This document shows, piece by piece, positions 27,058 through 36,861 of a stretch of DNA of 64,000 nucleotides (its first letter is position 1; every line of letters begins with the position of its first letter). Location of the stretch: NCBI GenBank assembly GCA_020829485.1, contig JAIVFU010000033.1, positions 1-64,000 on the forward strand, written 5' to 3'. A program made the translations under genes and the position numbers. The DNA comes from Nostoc sp. CHAB 5834 (GTDB lineage: Bacteria; Cyanobacteriota; Cyanobacteriia; Cyanobacteriales; Nostocaceae). The notes below the pieces were generated by a model. It made no database searches and had not been told where the DNA came from. It worked only from the letters and a program-made list of their open reading frames with translations.

Positions 27058-27663
27058 ATGCTAGGAAAATTTTTTCAGAAACCAGGGAAGGAAGAAGGCG
27101 ATCGCGTCCCTCCTGGTCAACACTTAGCTAAAGGTTTCCCCGTATTAACTTACGGTGCAACTCCCCAAGTCAGCATTGAGGAATGGGAATTTCGAGTTTG
27201 GGGTTTGGCAAAACCTGCTACTTTTAGTTGGTCAGACTTTATGACGCTGCCTCAACACGAATTTACGGCAGACTTTCACTGTGTAACGCGCTGGTCTAAA
27301 CTGGATGTCAAATGGACTGGCATAAAAGTAACAGATTTCACGGGTCTAATTGAACTAGACCCCAAAGTAGCTCATATTATGGAACACTGTTACGGCGGCT
27401 ACACTACCAATATTTCTGTAGAAGATTTTATGCGCGAAGAAAACTTCTTTGCTTTTAAAGTCTTTGGTGAAGACCTTCCATCTGAACACGGTGGCCCGAT
27501 GCGGCTAGTTGTTCCCCATTTGTACGCTTGGAAAAGTGCTAAGTGGATTAATGGTTTGGAATTTTTAGCTGCTGAAGAACTTGGTTTTTGGGAGCGTAAT
27601 GGCTACCATCGCCGTGGTGAACCTTGGGCTGAGGAGCGTTACAGTAACGCTTTTGGGTTTTAA
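27058..27663 (+). CDS. Sulfite oxidase-like molybdopterin oxidoreductase
   Basis: 201 residues, a single molybdopterin-binding (SuOx/YedY-like) domain. Cys75 in ADFHCVTRWS is the expected molybdenum ligand; the signature continues with WTGIKVTDF and GGPMRLVVPHLYAWKSAKW. No Tat signal and no dimerisation domain, so it resembles the short cytoplasmic sulfite-oxidase-like group rather than MsrP. Substrate unknown. Full length. Followed by a perfect palindrome (27674-27693) that probably terminates transcription from both sides. Confidence 0.9.
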   Translation: MLGKFFQKPGKEEGDRVPPGQHLAKGFPVLTYGATPQVSIEEWEFRVWGLAKPATFSWSDFMTLPQHEFTADFHCVTRWSKLDVKWTGIKVTDFTGLIELDPKVAHIMEHCYGGYTTNISVEDFMREENFFAFKVFGEDLPSEHGGPMRLVVPHLYAWKSAKWINGLEFLAAEELGFWERNGYHRRGEPWAEERYSNAFGF

Positions 27664-27673
27664 TAGTTAAGAG

Positions 27674-27693
27674 AGACGCGATTAATCGCGTCT
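27674..27693. terminator. 20-bp perfect palindrome between convergent genes
   Basis: AGACGCGATTAATCGCGTCT lies between the stops of the convergent sulfite-oxidase-like gene and the aldehyde dehydrogenase gene. Member of the GACGCGAT palindrome family; placement suits a bidirectional terminator, though no T run follows. Confidence 0.5.
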
Positions 27694-27709
27694 GTACAAG
27701 TAATAACTT

Positions 27710-29092
27710 TTAACCCAGAAGTTTCTTGATTAGAGGCAATTTGCCCTGATATGGCGCGTATCGCCATTTTAAATCGAGCCAGAATGAGTTTTGCAATACA
27801 CTTTTGTTATGGGAAAAGGTGTCAAAACTAGCTTTGCCGTGATAGTTGCCAATACCGCTATCTCCTACTCCACCAAATGGCAAAGACGAGACACCAACCT
27901 GCATCACTGTGTCGTTAATACAAACTCCACCAGATGAAGTTTCCTGCAAAACTCGCTTTTGTAGGTTTTTGTTTTGAGAAAATAAGTATAACGCCAATGG
28001 TTTAGGTCTAGAGTTAATCAAGGCGATCGCTTCTGCAATGTCAGTATATTCAATGATGGGTAGAATAGGGCCAAAAATTTCTTCCTGCATTACAGAATCT
28101 TCTAAGGAGATATTATCAATCACTGTGGGGGCGATATAACGCTCTGAAGGTTGATTTTCTCCACCAATGATAGCTTCACCATCTTTGAGAAAGTTAACCA
28201 ACCTCTCAAAATGTTTTTGACTGATAATTCTGGCATAATCAGGACTGTTTGCTGGATTCTCGCCATAAAATTCTTTTATGCATTTTTCCAGACCATTTAT
28301 TAAATCTTTTTTGATTGTTTTATTAACTAAAAGATAGTCGGGGGCGATACATGTTTGTCCAGCATTAATAAATTTGCCCCAAGTAATTCGTCTGACAGTG
28401 TGTTCAATATTAATGTCACTATCTACAATACAAGGACTTTTGCCACCCAATTCTAAAGTAACTGGTGTAAGATATTTTGCTGCTGCTGCCATAATGATTT
28501 TGCCGACGGCTGTGCCACCAGTAAAAAAGATATGGTCAAACTTTTCTGCCAGTAGTTTTTGACTTGCTTCCACGCCTCCTTCAACCACTGCAATATAACT
28601 AGGGTCAAAATGTTTGGTAATAATCTTAGCAATGACATCAGACGTATTAGAAGCAATTTCTGAAGGTTTGATAATTGCACAATTTCCGGCTGCGATCGCA
28701 CCGATTAACGGTGAGATAATTAAGTTAAATGGATAGTTCCAAGGTCCAATAATTAAGACAACCCCTAACGGTTCTGGACAAATTTTTGCTGTGTAGGAAA
28801 AAAACTCCCAGGAAACTGCCGCTTTTTTGGGCTTAGTCCAGCTTTGAAGGTGTTTTATAGTATAGTCAATGTCTTTAACTACGCTAATTTCTGTAAGGTA
28901 AGTCTCCACTTCTGGTTTATGTAAATCTGCTTGTAATGCCTCGACTATTGACTGTTCATACTCAAGAATTGCTTGCTTGAGATTTTTAAGTTGTTCAATG
29001 CGAAAATTTACATCTTTAGTTTTCCCAGTTTGAAAATAATCTCGCTGATACTGGATAATATCGCCAACGTTAGATAATTCAGTAGTAGTCAT
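27710..29092 (-). CDS. Aldehyde dehydrogenase (class 3-like)
   Basis: 460 residues from ATG 29092; a GTG seven codons upstream is possible but less likely. Catalytic Cys248 in NAGQTCIAPDYLL, general base Glu in ELGGKSPC, cofactor motif FTGGTAVGK and PWNYPFNL identify the family. Length and the C-terminal aromatic/basic tail match class 3 enzymes, which in cyanobacteria oxidise fatty or terpenoid aldehydes. Role in hydrocarbon or carotenoid-derived aldehyde removal is possible; inference. Single gene. Confidence 0.92.
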   Translation of the reverse strand: MTTTELSNVGDIIQYQRDYFQTGKTKDVNFRIEQLKNLKQAILEYEQSIVEALQADLHKPEVETYLTEISVVKDIDYTIKHLQSWTKPKKAAVSWEFFSYTAKICPEPLGVVLIIGPWNYPFNLIISPLIGAIAAGNCAIIKPSEIASNTSDVIAKIITKHFDPSYIAVVEGGVEASQKLLAEKFDHIFFTGGTAVGKIIMAAAAKYLTPVTLELGGKSPCIVDSDINIEHTVRRITWGKFINAGQTCIAPDYLLVNKTIKKDLINGLEKCIKEFYGENPANSPDYARIISQKHFERLVNFLKDGEAIIGGENQPSERYIAPTVIDNISLEDSVMQEEIFGPILPIIEYTDIAEAIALINSRPKPLALYLFSQNKNLQKRVLQETSSGGVCINDTVMQVGVSSLPFGGVGDSGIGNYHGKASFDTFSHNKSVLQNSFWLDLKWRYAPYQGKLPLIKKLLG

Positions 29093-29275
29093 TTTTTTAT
29101 TCAATAAAAACACTATTTAAAAACCTATTTTTTTATTTAGCGCTGCTATATCAGCGTATTTTAGGTTTTATTTTCTAATTTAAATCATTACTTTAACTTC
29201 TTTAAAAATAGTAGTAAACTTATAAATTATGAATTTACGGGTAAAAAATTCCATAATTTATAATTACTACTTTTC

Positions 29276-30415
29276 TCATACTTTGGTGGGTAGAAGCACA
29301 ATAAATACACTACCTTTCCCCAACTCGGAATTAAGCAGAATAATGCCCTCATGTGCCTCGACAATTCGACGAGCAAGGTACAGTCCTAAGCCACTACCAG
29401 AACTCTTGTGGCTGCCTTGGCGAAATCGTTCAAATATGGTGGCTTGTTCTTCAGTGGGAATACCTGGGCCAGTATCCGCTATTTCAATTCTAATGTAGTC
29501 AACAGAATTTGATTTTTCAGAGAACTGAGATTGATTACTTTTATCAAACTGGCGTTGAGAAGTAAAACGAATAGTCACAGAACCAGAGTCAGTAAATTTG
29601 ATCGCATTGCCTATAAGATTGGTGAATAGACGATGCAATTCTAAGCGATCGCCCATCACTGTGTTTGACTCCTCAGTAAAGTCTAAATTTAGGGACAGTG
29701 CTTTGTCTTGAGCTAGAGGTGCTAATTCTCCAGTTACCTCCTCTAGCAATTGCCCCAGATTAACTGGTTGAAACGCCAATGTTTTGCGACCTGCTTCAAA
29801 GCGATAAACTTCCAATAAGGTATTCACCATAGAAAGCAGGTTTACATTGCTACGGGCCATGATAGCGATTACTTCCTGCATTTGTGGTGATAATGTTCCC
29901 AATGCACCTTGTTGAAATAGCATTAACATGCGATCGGCAGCTACCAAGGGAGTGCGTAAATCGTGGGTGAGGCGGGAGACAAAATCTTCTCGCTGACGGG
30001 CGATTTCATCACGTTCATCCATACTATGCTTCAAACGCAGGAGCGATCGCACTCGTGCCAGTAATTCATCTACTGTTACAGGTTTACGGATAAAATCATC
30101 AGCACCCAAGTCTAATCCGTGGGCAACATTGGGCGCATCGTGGGCAGTGATTAGCAGTATAGGGATATATTGCGGCAATTTCATATCACCGCGAATGTGC
30201 TTGGTGACTTCGTACCCATCCATATCTGGCATCATCAGATCCAGCAGAACCAAGTCACAAGGAGAAGCTTTCAATTCTGCCAAGGCCGAAATACCATTTT
30301 CTGCGGTGCTAATGGTGTAACCCTCTTCTTCCAAAATAGTTTTGATCAAAAACACGTTATCAGGAGAGTCATCGACAACTAGAATTTTGTCAGAGCGAGA
30401 AGATTGTGAAGTCAT
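29276..30415 (-). CDS. Response regulator-histidine kinase hybrid
   Basis: 379 residues. An N-terminal receiver domain (1-125) with phosphoacceptor Asp59 in LLDLMMPDMDG and Lys111 in IRKP is followed by a HisKA helix pair with His151 in SRLTHDLRTPL and an HATPase domain (N, G1, G2: NLIGNAIKF, DTGPGIP, GSGLGLYLAR). There is no sensor domain or membrane segment, so it is a cytoplasmic kinase whose activity is set by another protein phosphorylating its receiver. The cognate partner is not in the window. Confidence 0.93.
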   Translation of the reverse strand: MTSQSSRSDKILVVDDSPDNVFLIKTILEEEGYTISTAENGISALAELKASPCDLVLLDLMMPDMDGYEVTKHIRGDMKLPQYIPILLITAHDAPNVAHGLDLGADDFIRKPVTVDELLARVRSLLRLKHSMDERDEIARQREDFVSRLTHDLRTPLVAADRMLMLFQQGALGTLSPQMQEVIAIMARSNVNLLSMVNTLLEVYRFEAGRKTLAFQPVNLGQLLEEVTGELAPLAQDKALSLNLDFTEESNTVMGDRLELHRLFTNLIGNAIKFTDSGSVTIRFTSQRQFDKSNQSQFSEKSNSVDYIRIEIADTGPGIPTEEQATIFERFRQGSHKSSGSGLGLYLARRIVEAHEGIILLNSELGKGSVFIVLLPTKV

Positions 30416-30657
30416 ATAGATGCAGGGTACAGGGTAAAAGTAAATTTTTAGGGAAACTGGTTTATTGGTATAGTTTTTTAGATAATACTTTTAGGTAAAC
30501 TCCCTCCCAAAAAAATTGTTTACCAATAAATTTATATAAATGCATTTTAAAAACTAATTTACTTACCTTTTTAACAGATAGCCACAAGCTAATTGAACTA
30601 TGGCTCTTACCAGTTGATGCCCCCAGTTATGTAGTGCGACAAGCAGATACAGATTTA

Positions 30658-30850
30658 TAATTGCATGAAGTTAAACCTTTGGTTGAGGGATTGATGGGAA
30701 AAGTCAGAAATCCCGAAACAGTACTGCAAGAGCTTTTAGATTGGACGGGTGGTCAACCATTTCTCACTCAGAAGCTTTGTCAACTCATCCCAGATATAGT
30801 CGAGGTATCGGGGGTAGAAGGGTTGGTGCGATCGCGCAGCGTCTCGTAGA
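30658..30850 (+). pseudogene. Remnant of an AAA-like ATPase gene
   Basis: About 55 codons (LHEVKPLVEGLMGKVRNP, then LDWTGGQPFLTQKLCQLIPD) match the end of the AAA-like domain found in large cyanobacterial WD40 or CHAT proteins. An in-frame TAA at 30658-30660 precedes it and the frame dissolves into a small dispersed repeat at 30828-30875. No Walker motifs remain. Dead fragment. Confidence 0.7.
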
Positions 30851-30875
30851 GAAGCCCGTTGTAGACATCGCACTC
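30828..30875. repeat. Nested small dispersed repeats in HIP1
   Basis: Starts with GCGATCGCGCAGCGTCTCG, continues TAGAGAAGCCCGTTGTAGA and CATCGCAC. The outer parts match the 24431 and 36769 repeats; GCAGCGTCTCGTAGAGA looks like a second repeat inserted into it. Confidence 0.65.
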
Positions 30876-30876
30876 A

Positions 30877-31251
30877 TCACACAATTTGCACTGACTGAGT
30901 GTTAATTTCTGTTAAATTAGCCAATCTTACATCATTCGTAAACAATATTGCATTTAGAGATTTTGCAGTTGCTGCAATTATTGCGTCAGCAAGCCTGAGT
31001 TTGTATTGTTTGCGAAATGCAATTCTTAAATTTTTAATATTACTATCAATACCAATGATTATAATTTTATTTAAAAAATCAATAATTTGTGTTTCTTCTT
31101 CTAGACTGAGACTTGGATAAGAGAGTAATCCAATCTCAGTAATCACTGAAATAAAATATTGTCCTGATGGTAGTGGGTTTACCAAGCGACCACCCAAAAA
31201 ATACAAGACTACATTTGTATCTAACAAAATTAAAGGTTGTGTCAACACCAC
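30877..31251 (-). CDS. PIN-domain ribonuclease, VapC-type toxin
   Basis: 124 residues, GTG start at 31251 overlapping the stop of the upstream antitoxin gene. PIN acidic residues are present: Asp near 11 in LLDTNVVLYFL, Glu in ITEIGLLSYP, and the late pair in LRLADAIIAATA and FTNDVR. It would cleave RNA and is neutralised by the preceding gene product. The organisation (antitoxin first, few-base overlap) is typical of type II modules. Appears intact. Confidence 0.85.
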   Translation of the reverse strand: MVLTQPLILLDTNVVLYFLGGRLVNPLPSGQYFISVITEIGLLSYPSLSLEEETQIIDFLNKIIIIGIDSNIKNLRIAFRKQYKLRLADAIIAATAKSLNAILFTNDVRLANLTEINTQSVQIV

Positions 31252-31457
31252 TCATCCCTAATTTGCTGCTGATATTCTAAAGGATCTTGAGTTAGTTGAA
31301 TTACACCTGCATACTGGTTTAAATTAAACTCTTGTTTTTGTTGTGATTGATAAGCCTCTAATATCTTCTCAATTTGCTGCCAGTCCTGATAATCAATTAA
31401 CACCGCTACCGGACGCATGGCTTCATCAATCACAATTTTCTTCTTAAAAAGTAACAT
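31242..31457 (-). CDS. Antitoxin of the VapC-type toxin
   Basis: 71 residues from ATG 31457; the open frame extends 30 codons further but that extension is not protein-like. It opens MLLFKKKIVIDEAMRPVAVL, a short strand-rich DNA-binding start like Phd/AbrB-type cyanobacterial antitoxins, then a helix (YQDWQQIEKILEAYQSQ) and a tail that would wrap the toxin. Probably autoregulates the pair. Confidence 0.75.
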   Translation of the reverse strand: MLLFKKKIVIDEAMRPVAVLIDYQDWQQIEKILEAYQSQQKQEFNLNQYAGVIQLTQDPLEYQQQIRDEWC

Positions 31458-31516
31458 GATTTTGTATATCAGATACAACGTTTTAGGGACTTCCAAGTAA
31501 AAAAATATTCCATAGC

Positions 31517-31578
31517 TATTGTTCACTGTTGACCGTTGACGGTTCACGAGTTTTCAGTCAACAGTCAACAGTCAACGA
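31517..31578. repeat. Short tandem array (CAACAGT-type)
   Basis: TTCACTGTTGACCGTTGACG then TCAACAGTCAACAGTCAACG: units of GTTGACx and CAACAGT, another STRR family than the ATGACTA arrays. It sits 5' of the antitoxin gene. Confidence 0.75.
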
Positions 31579-31714
31579 CTTTAATGTGGAATAATTTATT
31601 TTTTGGAGTTCCCTTACTATATTGATCGTAACTCTAAGACAGAAAATTGATGACGGCAACTTTACTCTCATCTTTAAGAGCGATATCTAGCAACAAGCCG
31701 CTCGATGCCTACGC

Positions 31715-32668
31715 TTATTTACCAGAGTTTAGACTATCCAAAACTTGCTGAAATTCTGCTGTGGAAGGAATTGCGATCGCATTTTTATGAAGCATTTTGA
31801 GTACAGATGGTTCTTCTATCCGATTGATAACTTCGACAATAGGGCTTGGCACTTCTCCAAATCGCGTTTCTAGGACTGTAATGATGTTTTCTCTAGCATT
31901 TTCGACAATTCCTTCTTCTTTTGCTAGCCTTTCAATACTAGTTACGTACCGCATTCTATCTGCCTCCTCGTAACTTCTTACTTCTGTTTTAAAACTAAGT
32001 GCCAACTCTTTTGGCAAAACCATTATCCAGTCGATAAACCGAAATAATTCCCGAATATCTTCCCGGCTATATCCCCGTACATACAGCAGTCTAACTAGGC
32101 TTAGTTTCCACTGTAGCCGATTTTCTGGGTTTCGTTGCGTTGCCTTGGTCTTGAGATGCGCCATCACAATTACACCAAAGGGGTTGGTTGTTTGCTCTAA
32201 GGTTTCCCACCTTTGCTCATAGTCCAACAGTTTCGCCACAGGAAACTCTAAGCTGACACGACATCCGCCCAGTTGATAGCTGTAGCTGGAAGGTCGCCAA
32301 TTTGCTTGTTCATCTGCTAAAACTGCTAAACTAATGACTCGCTTTTTATGACGGTCAAATAAGCGGTAATTATATGTGTACATCCGTTCGGCAAATTGGC
32401 TGTCATATTGCCCTTGGACTTCCACATGAGCCAATACCCAAGCTTCCTCTCCATCCAGTAGCCAAACTTTTGCGACTTTATCGACCAAACGCCGCCCAAT
32501 TTCTGCATCCGGTTCTAGCTGTTGCAGTTCTGTGTCCAGAAATTCATAAGGTCGCGTCCAGTCAATTTCGGCATAAGCTTGGGTGAAAAAGAATTCCAGA
32601 AAGCGGGGAAAATATAGCTCAATAACTTCTTTCCAAGGACTATCGTAATCAGTAATTTGCTCGGTCAT
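31715..32668 (-). CDS. Rpn-type PD-(D/E)XK family protein
   Basis: 317 residues. N-terminal nuclease-like core with FLEFFFTQAYAEIDW, then the E-x-Q motif in AHVEVQGQYD and aromatic segment ERMYTYNYRLFDRH, as in the Rpn/YhgA-like recombination-promoting nuclease group. C-terminal part is helical (RLAKEEGIVENARENII). Such genes are scattered in cyanobacteria; a structural role in mobile regions is suspected but not established. Ends next to the ureC stop, with which it does not share direction-specific function. Two relatives of a different subtype lie at 39112 and 44904. Confidence 0.8.
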   Translation of the reverse strand: MTEQITDYDSPWKEVIELYFPRFLEFFFTQAYAEIDWTRPYEFLDTELQQLEPDAEIGRRLVDKVAKVWLLDGEEAWVLAHVEVQGQYDSQFAERMYTYNYRLFDRHKKRVISLAVLADEQANWRPSSYSYQLGGCRVSLEFPVAKLLDYEQRWETLEQTTNPFGVIVMAHLKTKATQRNPENRLQWKLSLVRLLYVRGYSREDIRELFRFIDWIMVLPKELALSFKTEVRSYEEADRMRYVTSIERLAKEEGIVENARENIITVLETRFGEVPSPIVEVINRIEEPSVLKMLHKNAIAIPSTAEFQQVLDSLNSGK

Positions 32669-32671
32669 GAA

Positions 32672-34387
32672 TTAAAACAAAAAGTACCTCTGTGCCATTG
32701 GTAAAACTGTCGCAGGTTCACAAATCAGCAACTCTCCATCTGCCCTAACTTGGTATGTTTCTGGATCTACTTCAATGTGCGGTAGTGCATCATTCAGCTT
32801 CATATCCCGCTTACTCAATTGCCGTGTCCCAGAAACTGCAACTGCTGACTTTTGTAAACCTAGCTGGCTGGGAATTTCTTTCTCTAAAGCTGCTTGGGAA
32901 ACAAAAGTTAATGATGTGGCATGACGCGCCCCTGCAAAACTACCAAACATCGGTCGCATATAAACGGGTTGCGGTGTGGGAATACTGGCGTTAGCATCGC
33001 CCATTTGTGACCATGCAATCATTCCACCTTTAATAACTATCTCTGGTTTCACGCCAAAAAATGCGGAACGCCACAAACAGAAATCTGCTAATTTTCCCTC
33101 TTCCACTGAACCCACATATTGAGCAATTCCGTGAGCGATCGCAGGATTGATAGTATACTTAGCAACATATCTTTTTGCTCTAAAATTGTCTGCTTTTTGC
33201 TCAGTTCCTTGTGGGTTAAGAGTTCCCCGTTGCACCTTCATTTTGTGAGATGTCTGCCAGGTGCGAATTATCACTTCGCCTACCCTTCCCATTGCCTGGG
33301 AATCGGAAGAAATCATGCTAAATGCGCCTAAGTCGTGCAAAATGTCTTCAGCAGCAATGGTTTCCCGACGGATGCGAGATTCGGCAAAGGCGACATCTTC
33401 GGCGATCGCTGGATCAAGATGATGACATACCATCAACATATCCAGATGTTCATCTAAGGTGTTGAGGGTGTAAGGGCGTGTGGGATTGGTGGAAGATGGT
33501 AGAACGTTGGCTTGGCTGCAAACTTTGATGATATCTGGTGCGTGTCCACCCCCTGCGCCTTCAGTGTGGTAGGTGTGGATAGTACGATTCTTAAAAGCAG
33601 CGATCGTATCTTCGACAAATCCGGCTTCGTTCAAGGTATCAGTATGAATAGCTACTTGCACATCATATTCATCGGCAACGCTGAGGCAGGTATCAATTGC
33701 TGCGGGTGTAGTTCCCCAGTCTTCATGAAGTTTTAACCCCATTGCACCGGCGGCTAATTGTTCTACAAGTCCTTGGGGTTGACTGGCGTTACCTTTACCC
33801 AAAAATCCTAAGTTGACAGGAAAAGCATCAGCAGCTTGCAGCATTCGGTAAATATTCCAGGGTCCGGGAGTGCAGGTAGTGGCATTTGTACCTGTGGCGG
33901 GGCCAGTACCGCCGCCAATCATGGTGGTAATACCGGAGGCGATCGCAACTTCAATTTGTTGGGGACAAATAAAATGAATATGGGCATCAATACCGCCAGC
34001 AGTGAGAATCATTCCTTCACCGGCTAAGGCTTCAGTACCGGGGCCGATAATAATATCTACATTATTTTGAATATAAGGATTTCCGGCTTTACCAATTTTG
34101 AAAATCTTGCCATCTTTAATGCCGATATCTGCTTTGACAATACCCCACCAATCGAGAATTAAGGCATTAGTAATTACTAAATCTACAGCACCATCGGTGT
34201 TAGAAATTGGGGATTGTCCCATTCCATCGCGGATAACTTTACCGCCGCCAAATTTCACTTCATCGCCGTAGGTGGTGAAATCTTGTTCAACTTCAATAAA
34301 TAGTTCTGTGTCTGCAAGTCGGATGCGATCGCCTACTGTTGGGCCATAAGTTTCGGCGTAGGCGCGGCGATCCATTCTGTAAGGCAT
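32672..34387 (-). CDS. ureC: Urease subunit alpha
   Basis: 571 residues from ATG 34387; the frame runs 40 codons upstream into ureB territory but [19 protein letters not shown] is the standard start. The carbamylated lysine lies in LKLHEDWG, nickel ligands in HIHF and HTDTLNE/HTYHTEG, and the flap histidine in MVCHHLD. Catalytic subunit of the nickel urease that makes ammonia and CO2 from urea in the cytoplasm. Order on the minus strand is ureD-ureA-ureB-ureC; ureEFG are not in the window. Confidence 0.97.
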   Translation of the reverse strand: MPYRMDRRAYAETYGPTVGDRIRLADTELFIEVEQDFTTYGDEVKFGGGKVIRDGMGQSPISNTDGAVDLVITNALILDWWGIVKADIGIKDGKIFKIGKAGNPYIQNNVDIIIGPGTEALAGEGMILTAGGIDAHIHFICPQQIEVAIASGITTMIGGGTGPATGTNATTCTPGPWNIYRMLQAADAFPVNLGFLGKGNASQPQGLVEQLAAGAMGLKLHEDWGTTPAAIDTCLSVADEYDVQVAIHTDTLNEAGFVEDTIAAFKNRTIHTYHTEGAGGGHAPDIIKVCSQANVLPSSTNPTRPYTLNTLDEHLDMLMVCHHLDPAIAEDVAFAESRIRRETIAAEDILHDLGAFSMISSDSQAMGRVGEVIIRTWQTSHKMKVQRGTLNPQGTEQKADNFRAKRYVAKYTINPAIAHGIAQYVGSVEEGKLADFCLWRSAFFGVKPEIVIKGGMIAWSQMGDANASIPTPQPVYMRPMFGSFAGARHATSLTFVSQAALEKEIPSQLGLQKSAVAVSGTRQLSKRDMKLNDALPHIEVDPETYQVRADGELLICEPATVLPMAQRYFLF

Positions 34388-34454
34388 ATAAATAAAATCC
34401 TTTTTTTTAACGCAAAGGGACGCTGAGGGAAGCGCAGAGGTTCGCGGAGGGTTT

Positions 34455-34760
34455 TTAGAGGTTTCCGTTAATTTTGGCGTTGAAGCCGTAGACTTGGCGA
34501 GTACCAACGAGGGGGATTAGAGTTATTTGTTTTTCGTCGCCTGGTTCAAAGCGGACTGCGGTTCCTGCGGGGATATCGAGACGCATTCCTCGCGCTTGTT
34601 CTCTGTCAAAGTTTAAGGCGGTGTTGACTTCATAAAAGTGATAGTGGGAACCGACTTGTATGGGGCGATCGCCTGTATTTGACACTTGCAATTTTATAGT
34701 TGGACGGCCAACATTGAGTTCAATTTCACCTGATGGTGTGATAATTTCGCCAGGAATCAT
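34455..34760 (-). CDS. ureB: Urease subunit beta
   Basis: 101 residues, starting [16 protein letters not shown] and containing [12 protein letters not shown] and the [17 protein letters not shown] loop. Normal length. A 67-bp spacer to ureC holds an imperfect repeat (ACGCAAAGGGACGC..). Part of the ureDABC operon. Confidence 0.96.
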   Translation of the reverse strand: MIPGEIITPSGEIELNVGRPTIKLQVSNTGDRPIQVGSHYHFYEVNTALNFDREQARGMRLDIPAGTAVRFEPGDEKQITLIPLVGTRQVYGFNAKINGNL

Positions 34761-34781
34761 AATAAATTAAAAATTAAAAAA

Positions 34782-35084
34782 TTAACGAATTGGATTATGT
34801 ACTGTCACTAACTTTGTGCCATCAGGAAAAGTTGCTTCCACCTGCACATCATGCACCATTTCAGGTATACCTTCCATGACATCATCTCGCGTCAATAGAG
34901 TTGTACCATAACTCATTAATTCAGCTACAGTTTGCCCATCTCTTGCACCTTCTAAAATTGCAGCAGAAATATAAGCGATCGCTTCGGGATAATTCAGTTT
35001 TAAACCCCTTCCTTTCCGTCTTTCTGCTAATAAAGCAGTTGTAAAAATTAATAGCTTATCTTTTTCCTGCGGCGTAAGTTGCAT
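34782..35084 (-). CDS. ureA: Urease subunit gamma
   Basis: 100 residues from ATG 35084 ([14 protein letters not shown]); the 18 codons upstream overlap the ureD end and are not used. Contains [15 protein letters not shown] and [20 protein letters not shown], matching the small urease subunit. Confidence 0.96.
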   Translation of the reverse strand: MQLTPQEKDKLLIFTTALLAERRKGRGLKLNYPEAIAYISAAILEGARDGQTVAELMSYGTTLLTRDDVMEGIPEMVHDVQVEATFPDGTKLVTVHNPIR

Positions 35085-35110
35085 TCTTATCTTCCTCCCC
35101 TGTGGTTCGT

Positions 35111-35947
35111 TCAAACCTGCCAAACTCTTGGTATACAATTACCACGATTCAAAAAAGAAACTCGCAGCAACTGCCAAACATCAATAAACCAGTTTCTCAC
35201 CTCAGATGTAGAAGAACCGCGATATCGACACAATAATCCATGTTGTAATCGACTAACACCCGCTTCTCCTTCTCCATCCCATAAATTTCGCGTTTTTTCG
35301 ACAATTTCTGCTGAAACTGCACCACCAACCCAAACTAGACTACTTACTATTGGTTTTCCAGCCAAGCCGTGGGGACTGTGAAAAGTTTCTTCGCTACCCC
35401 GTAACCATTGCCGATCAATCCATAAAGGAATACCTTCTTGCCAAATTTCCGTGTGCGATCGCCATTCCCCTTGTAAGAATTTTTCTCCTCTAGCACTGCG
35501 ACCAAATCGGGTAATTTCCCAGCCTAACCAACTGCCCCCGGTTGCTAATTCTACCCGTAAATCTTGCCGATAAATCGCGTCGTTAAATAAAATTGTCTCT
35601 TGCGGCAACCATTCTAAACAAGCACCAGTATCAACTTGCATCTCGATGTTTTGTCTAGCTTGTAAGCCATTACTTCGGTATATTTTGCTTGCAGCAGATG
35701 TAGTGATTAAGGCTTGCGCCTGCGGTTGGAGGTGGATGTTAGAGGATAAGCGATCGCCTCCCACCACTCCCCCAGCCGTGTGTAAAATGACGCTATGACA
35801 AATTTCCCCTTCTGGATAAAATGGGCGTTGTACCTTCAGGGGCGCTTGTTGGTGATTGTAAATTAATTGGGTTTTACCCTGGCGATCGGCATAGACTAAA
35901 TTAAGTTTTCCATGCCAACCTTCTGGTGTTTGTGAATTGCAGGTCAT
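35111..35947 (-). CDS. ureD: Urease accessory protein UreD
   Basis: 278 residues. Begins [20 protein letters not shown] and contains [12 protein letters not shown] and [12 protein letters not shown], typical of UreD, the scaffold that with UreF and UreG inserts nickel into urease. First gene of the operon. A second copy of its 5' end, about three-quarters identical, lies 1.1 kb upstream at 37018-37123. Confidence 0.95.
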   Translation of the reverse strand: MTCNSQTPEGWHGKLNLVYADRQGKTQLIYNHQQAPLKVQRPFYPEGEICHSVILHTAGGVVGGDRLSSNIHLQPQAQALITTSAASKIYRSNGLQARQNIEMQVDTGACLEWLPQETILFNDAIYRQDLRVELATGGSWLGWEITRFGRSARGEKFLQGEWRSHTEIWQEGIPLWIDRQWLRGSEETFHSPHGLAGKPIVSSLVWVGGAVSAEIVEKTRNLWDGEGEAGVSRLQHGLLCRYRGSSTSEVRNWFIDVWQLLRVSFLNRGNCIPRVWQV

Positions 35948-35963
35948 TTAGAAATTGTTATTT

Positions 35964-36743
35964 TTAAATTACTTCGCCAAGGTGTACGCTAGTGCGATAG
36001 ACCATATAGACAAAACCACTTTCATCACGAAAGCGCTGATATAATTCTTGAAAACTATCAATAAGCTGTTCGTATGCCGAGCCTTCATGCGGCAAATAAG
36101 AAACACTCATTGCTCGTCCAATAAGTCCAGTTAAATCTAACTGTTGCCTATAAGTAAAAGTATATTCATGGATGTTAATAAAATGGGGAGTTACTAACAG
36201 TGGCTCTACCGCCTGCATTCGAGATTCTGCTGGATGATTATTAGATGCTTGGCGGACTATTCGACTATATTCTGTAGTTAAGGCATCTTCTTGATCGCGG
36301 TTATTCCACACCACAGCCAAGCGTGCTGATGGTTTTAAAATGCGGTGAAATTCCAATAAAGTTGGTTCGGGATTGAACCAGTGGAAAGCTTGAAAACAAG
36401 TAACTAAATCAACTGAATTATCAGGTAGTTGGGTAAATTCTGCTGTTCCATCACGAAACTCAATCAAAGAATGTGGTTTAGCAGCTTCTCGCATCGCCGC
36501 GTTTGGTTCTATGGCGATAACATTAACTCCTCGTTCAGCTAACAATCTTGAAGAAATTCCTGTACCTGCACCAATATCTGCTGCTACGAGTTGTGAACTT
36601 TCACCTAATCCTTCCAAGATAATATCAATTGCATCTGCGGGATAGCTTGGTCGATATTTTACATAATCTTCTGCTCTGTCAGAAAATCGGTTGAGTGGGT
36701 TTAAGGTATGTAAGGGGGTTGTTTCAGGATTAATTTGGCTCAT
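35964..36743 (-). CDS. Class I SAM-dependent methyltransferase
   Basis: 259 residues from ATG 36741-36743. The open frame continues 48 codons upstream, but that part includes a small dispersed repeat (36769-36799) and is not conserved. SAM-binding motif I is ADIGAGTGISSRLLAE, followed by VIAIEPN, a motif with FQAFHWFNP and RILKPSARLAVVWNN, as in the UbiE/Coq5-like and trans-aconitate-like group. Substrate unknown. Lies upstream of ureD on the same strand, but with a 16-bp gap so may be co-transcribed. Confidence 0.85.
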   Translation of the reverse strand: MSQINPETTPLHTLNPLNRFSDRAEDYVKYRPSYPADAIDIILEGLGESSQLVAADIGAGTGISSRLLAERGVNVIAIEPNAAMREAAKPHSLIEFRDGTAEFTQLPDNSVDLVTCFQAFHWFNPEPTLLEFHRILKPSARLAVVWNNRDQEDALTTEYSRIVRQASNNHPAESRMQAVEPLLVTPHFINIHEYTFTYRQQLDLTGLIGRAMSVSYLPHEGSAYEQLIDSFQELYQRFRDESGFVYMVYRTSVHLGEVI

Positions 36744-36768
36744 GGGTTTTGATGGAAAAGTGTAAGTG

Positions 36769-36799
36769 CGTAGACGTAGCCCGTCGTAGACATCGCTGT
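36769..36799. repeat. Small dispersed repeat before the methyltransferase
   Basis: GCGTAGACGTAGCCCGTCG followed by TAGACATCGCTG. Same unit as at 24431-24457 with a duplicated half. Confidence 0.85.
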
Positions 36800-36861
36800 A
36801 GTTCAGAAAAGCGATATCATAACAATTAAACCGCTCCAAACAGTAACATCTACATACAACA

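Noticed and set aside
34388..34507. 40-codon N-terminal extension of UreC
   Set aside because: Overlaps ureB and is not found in the family; standard start is at 34387.
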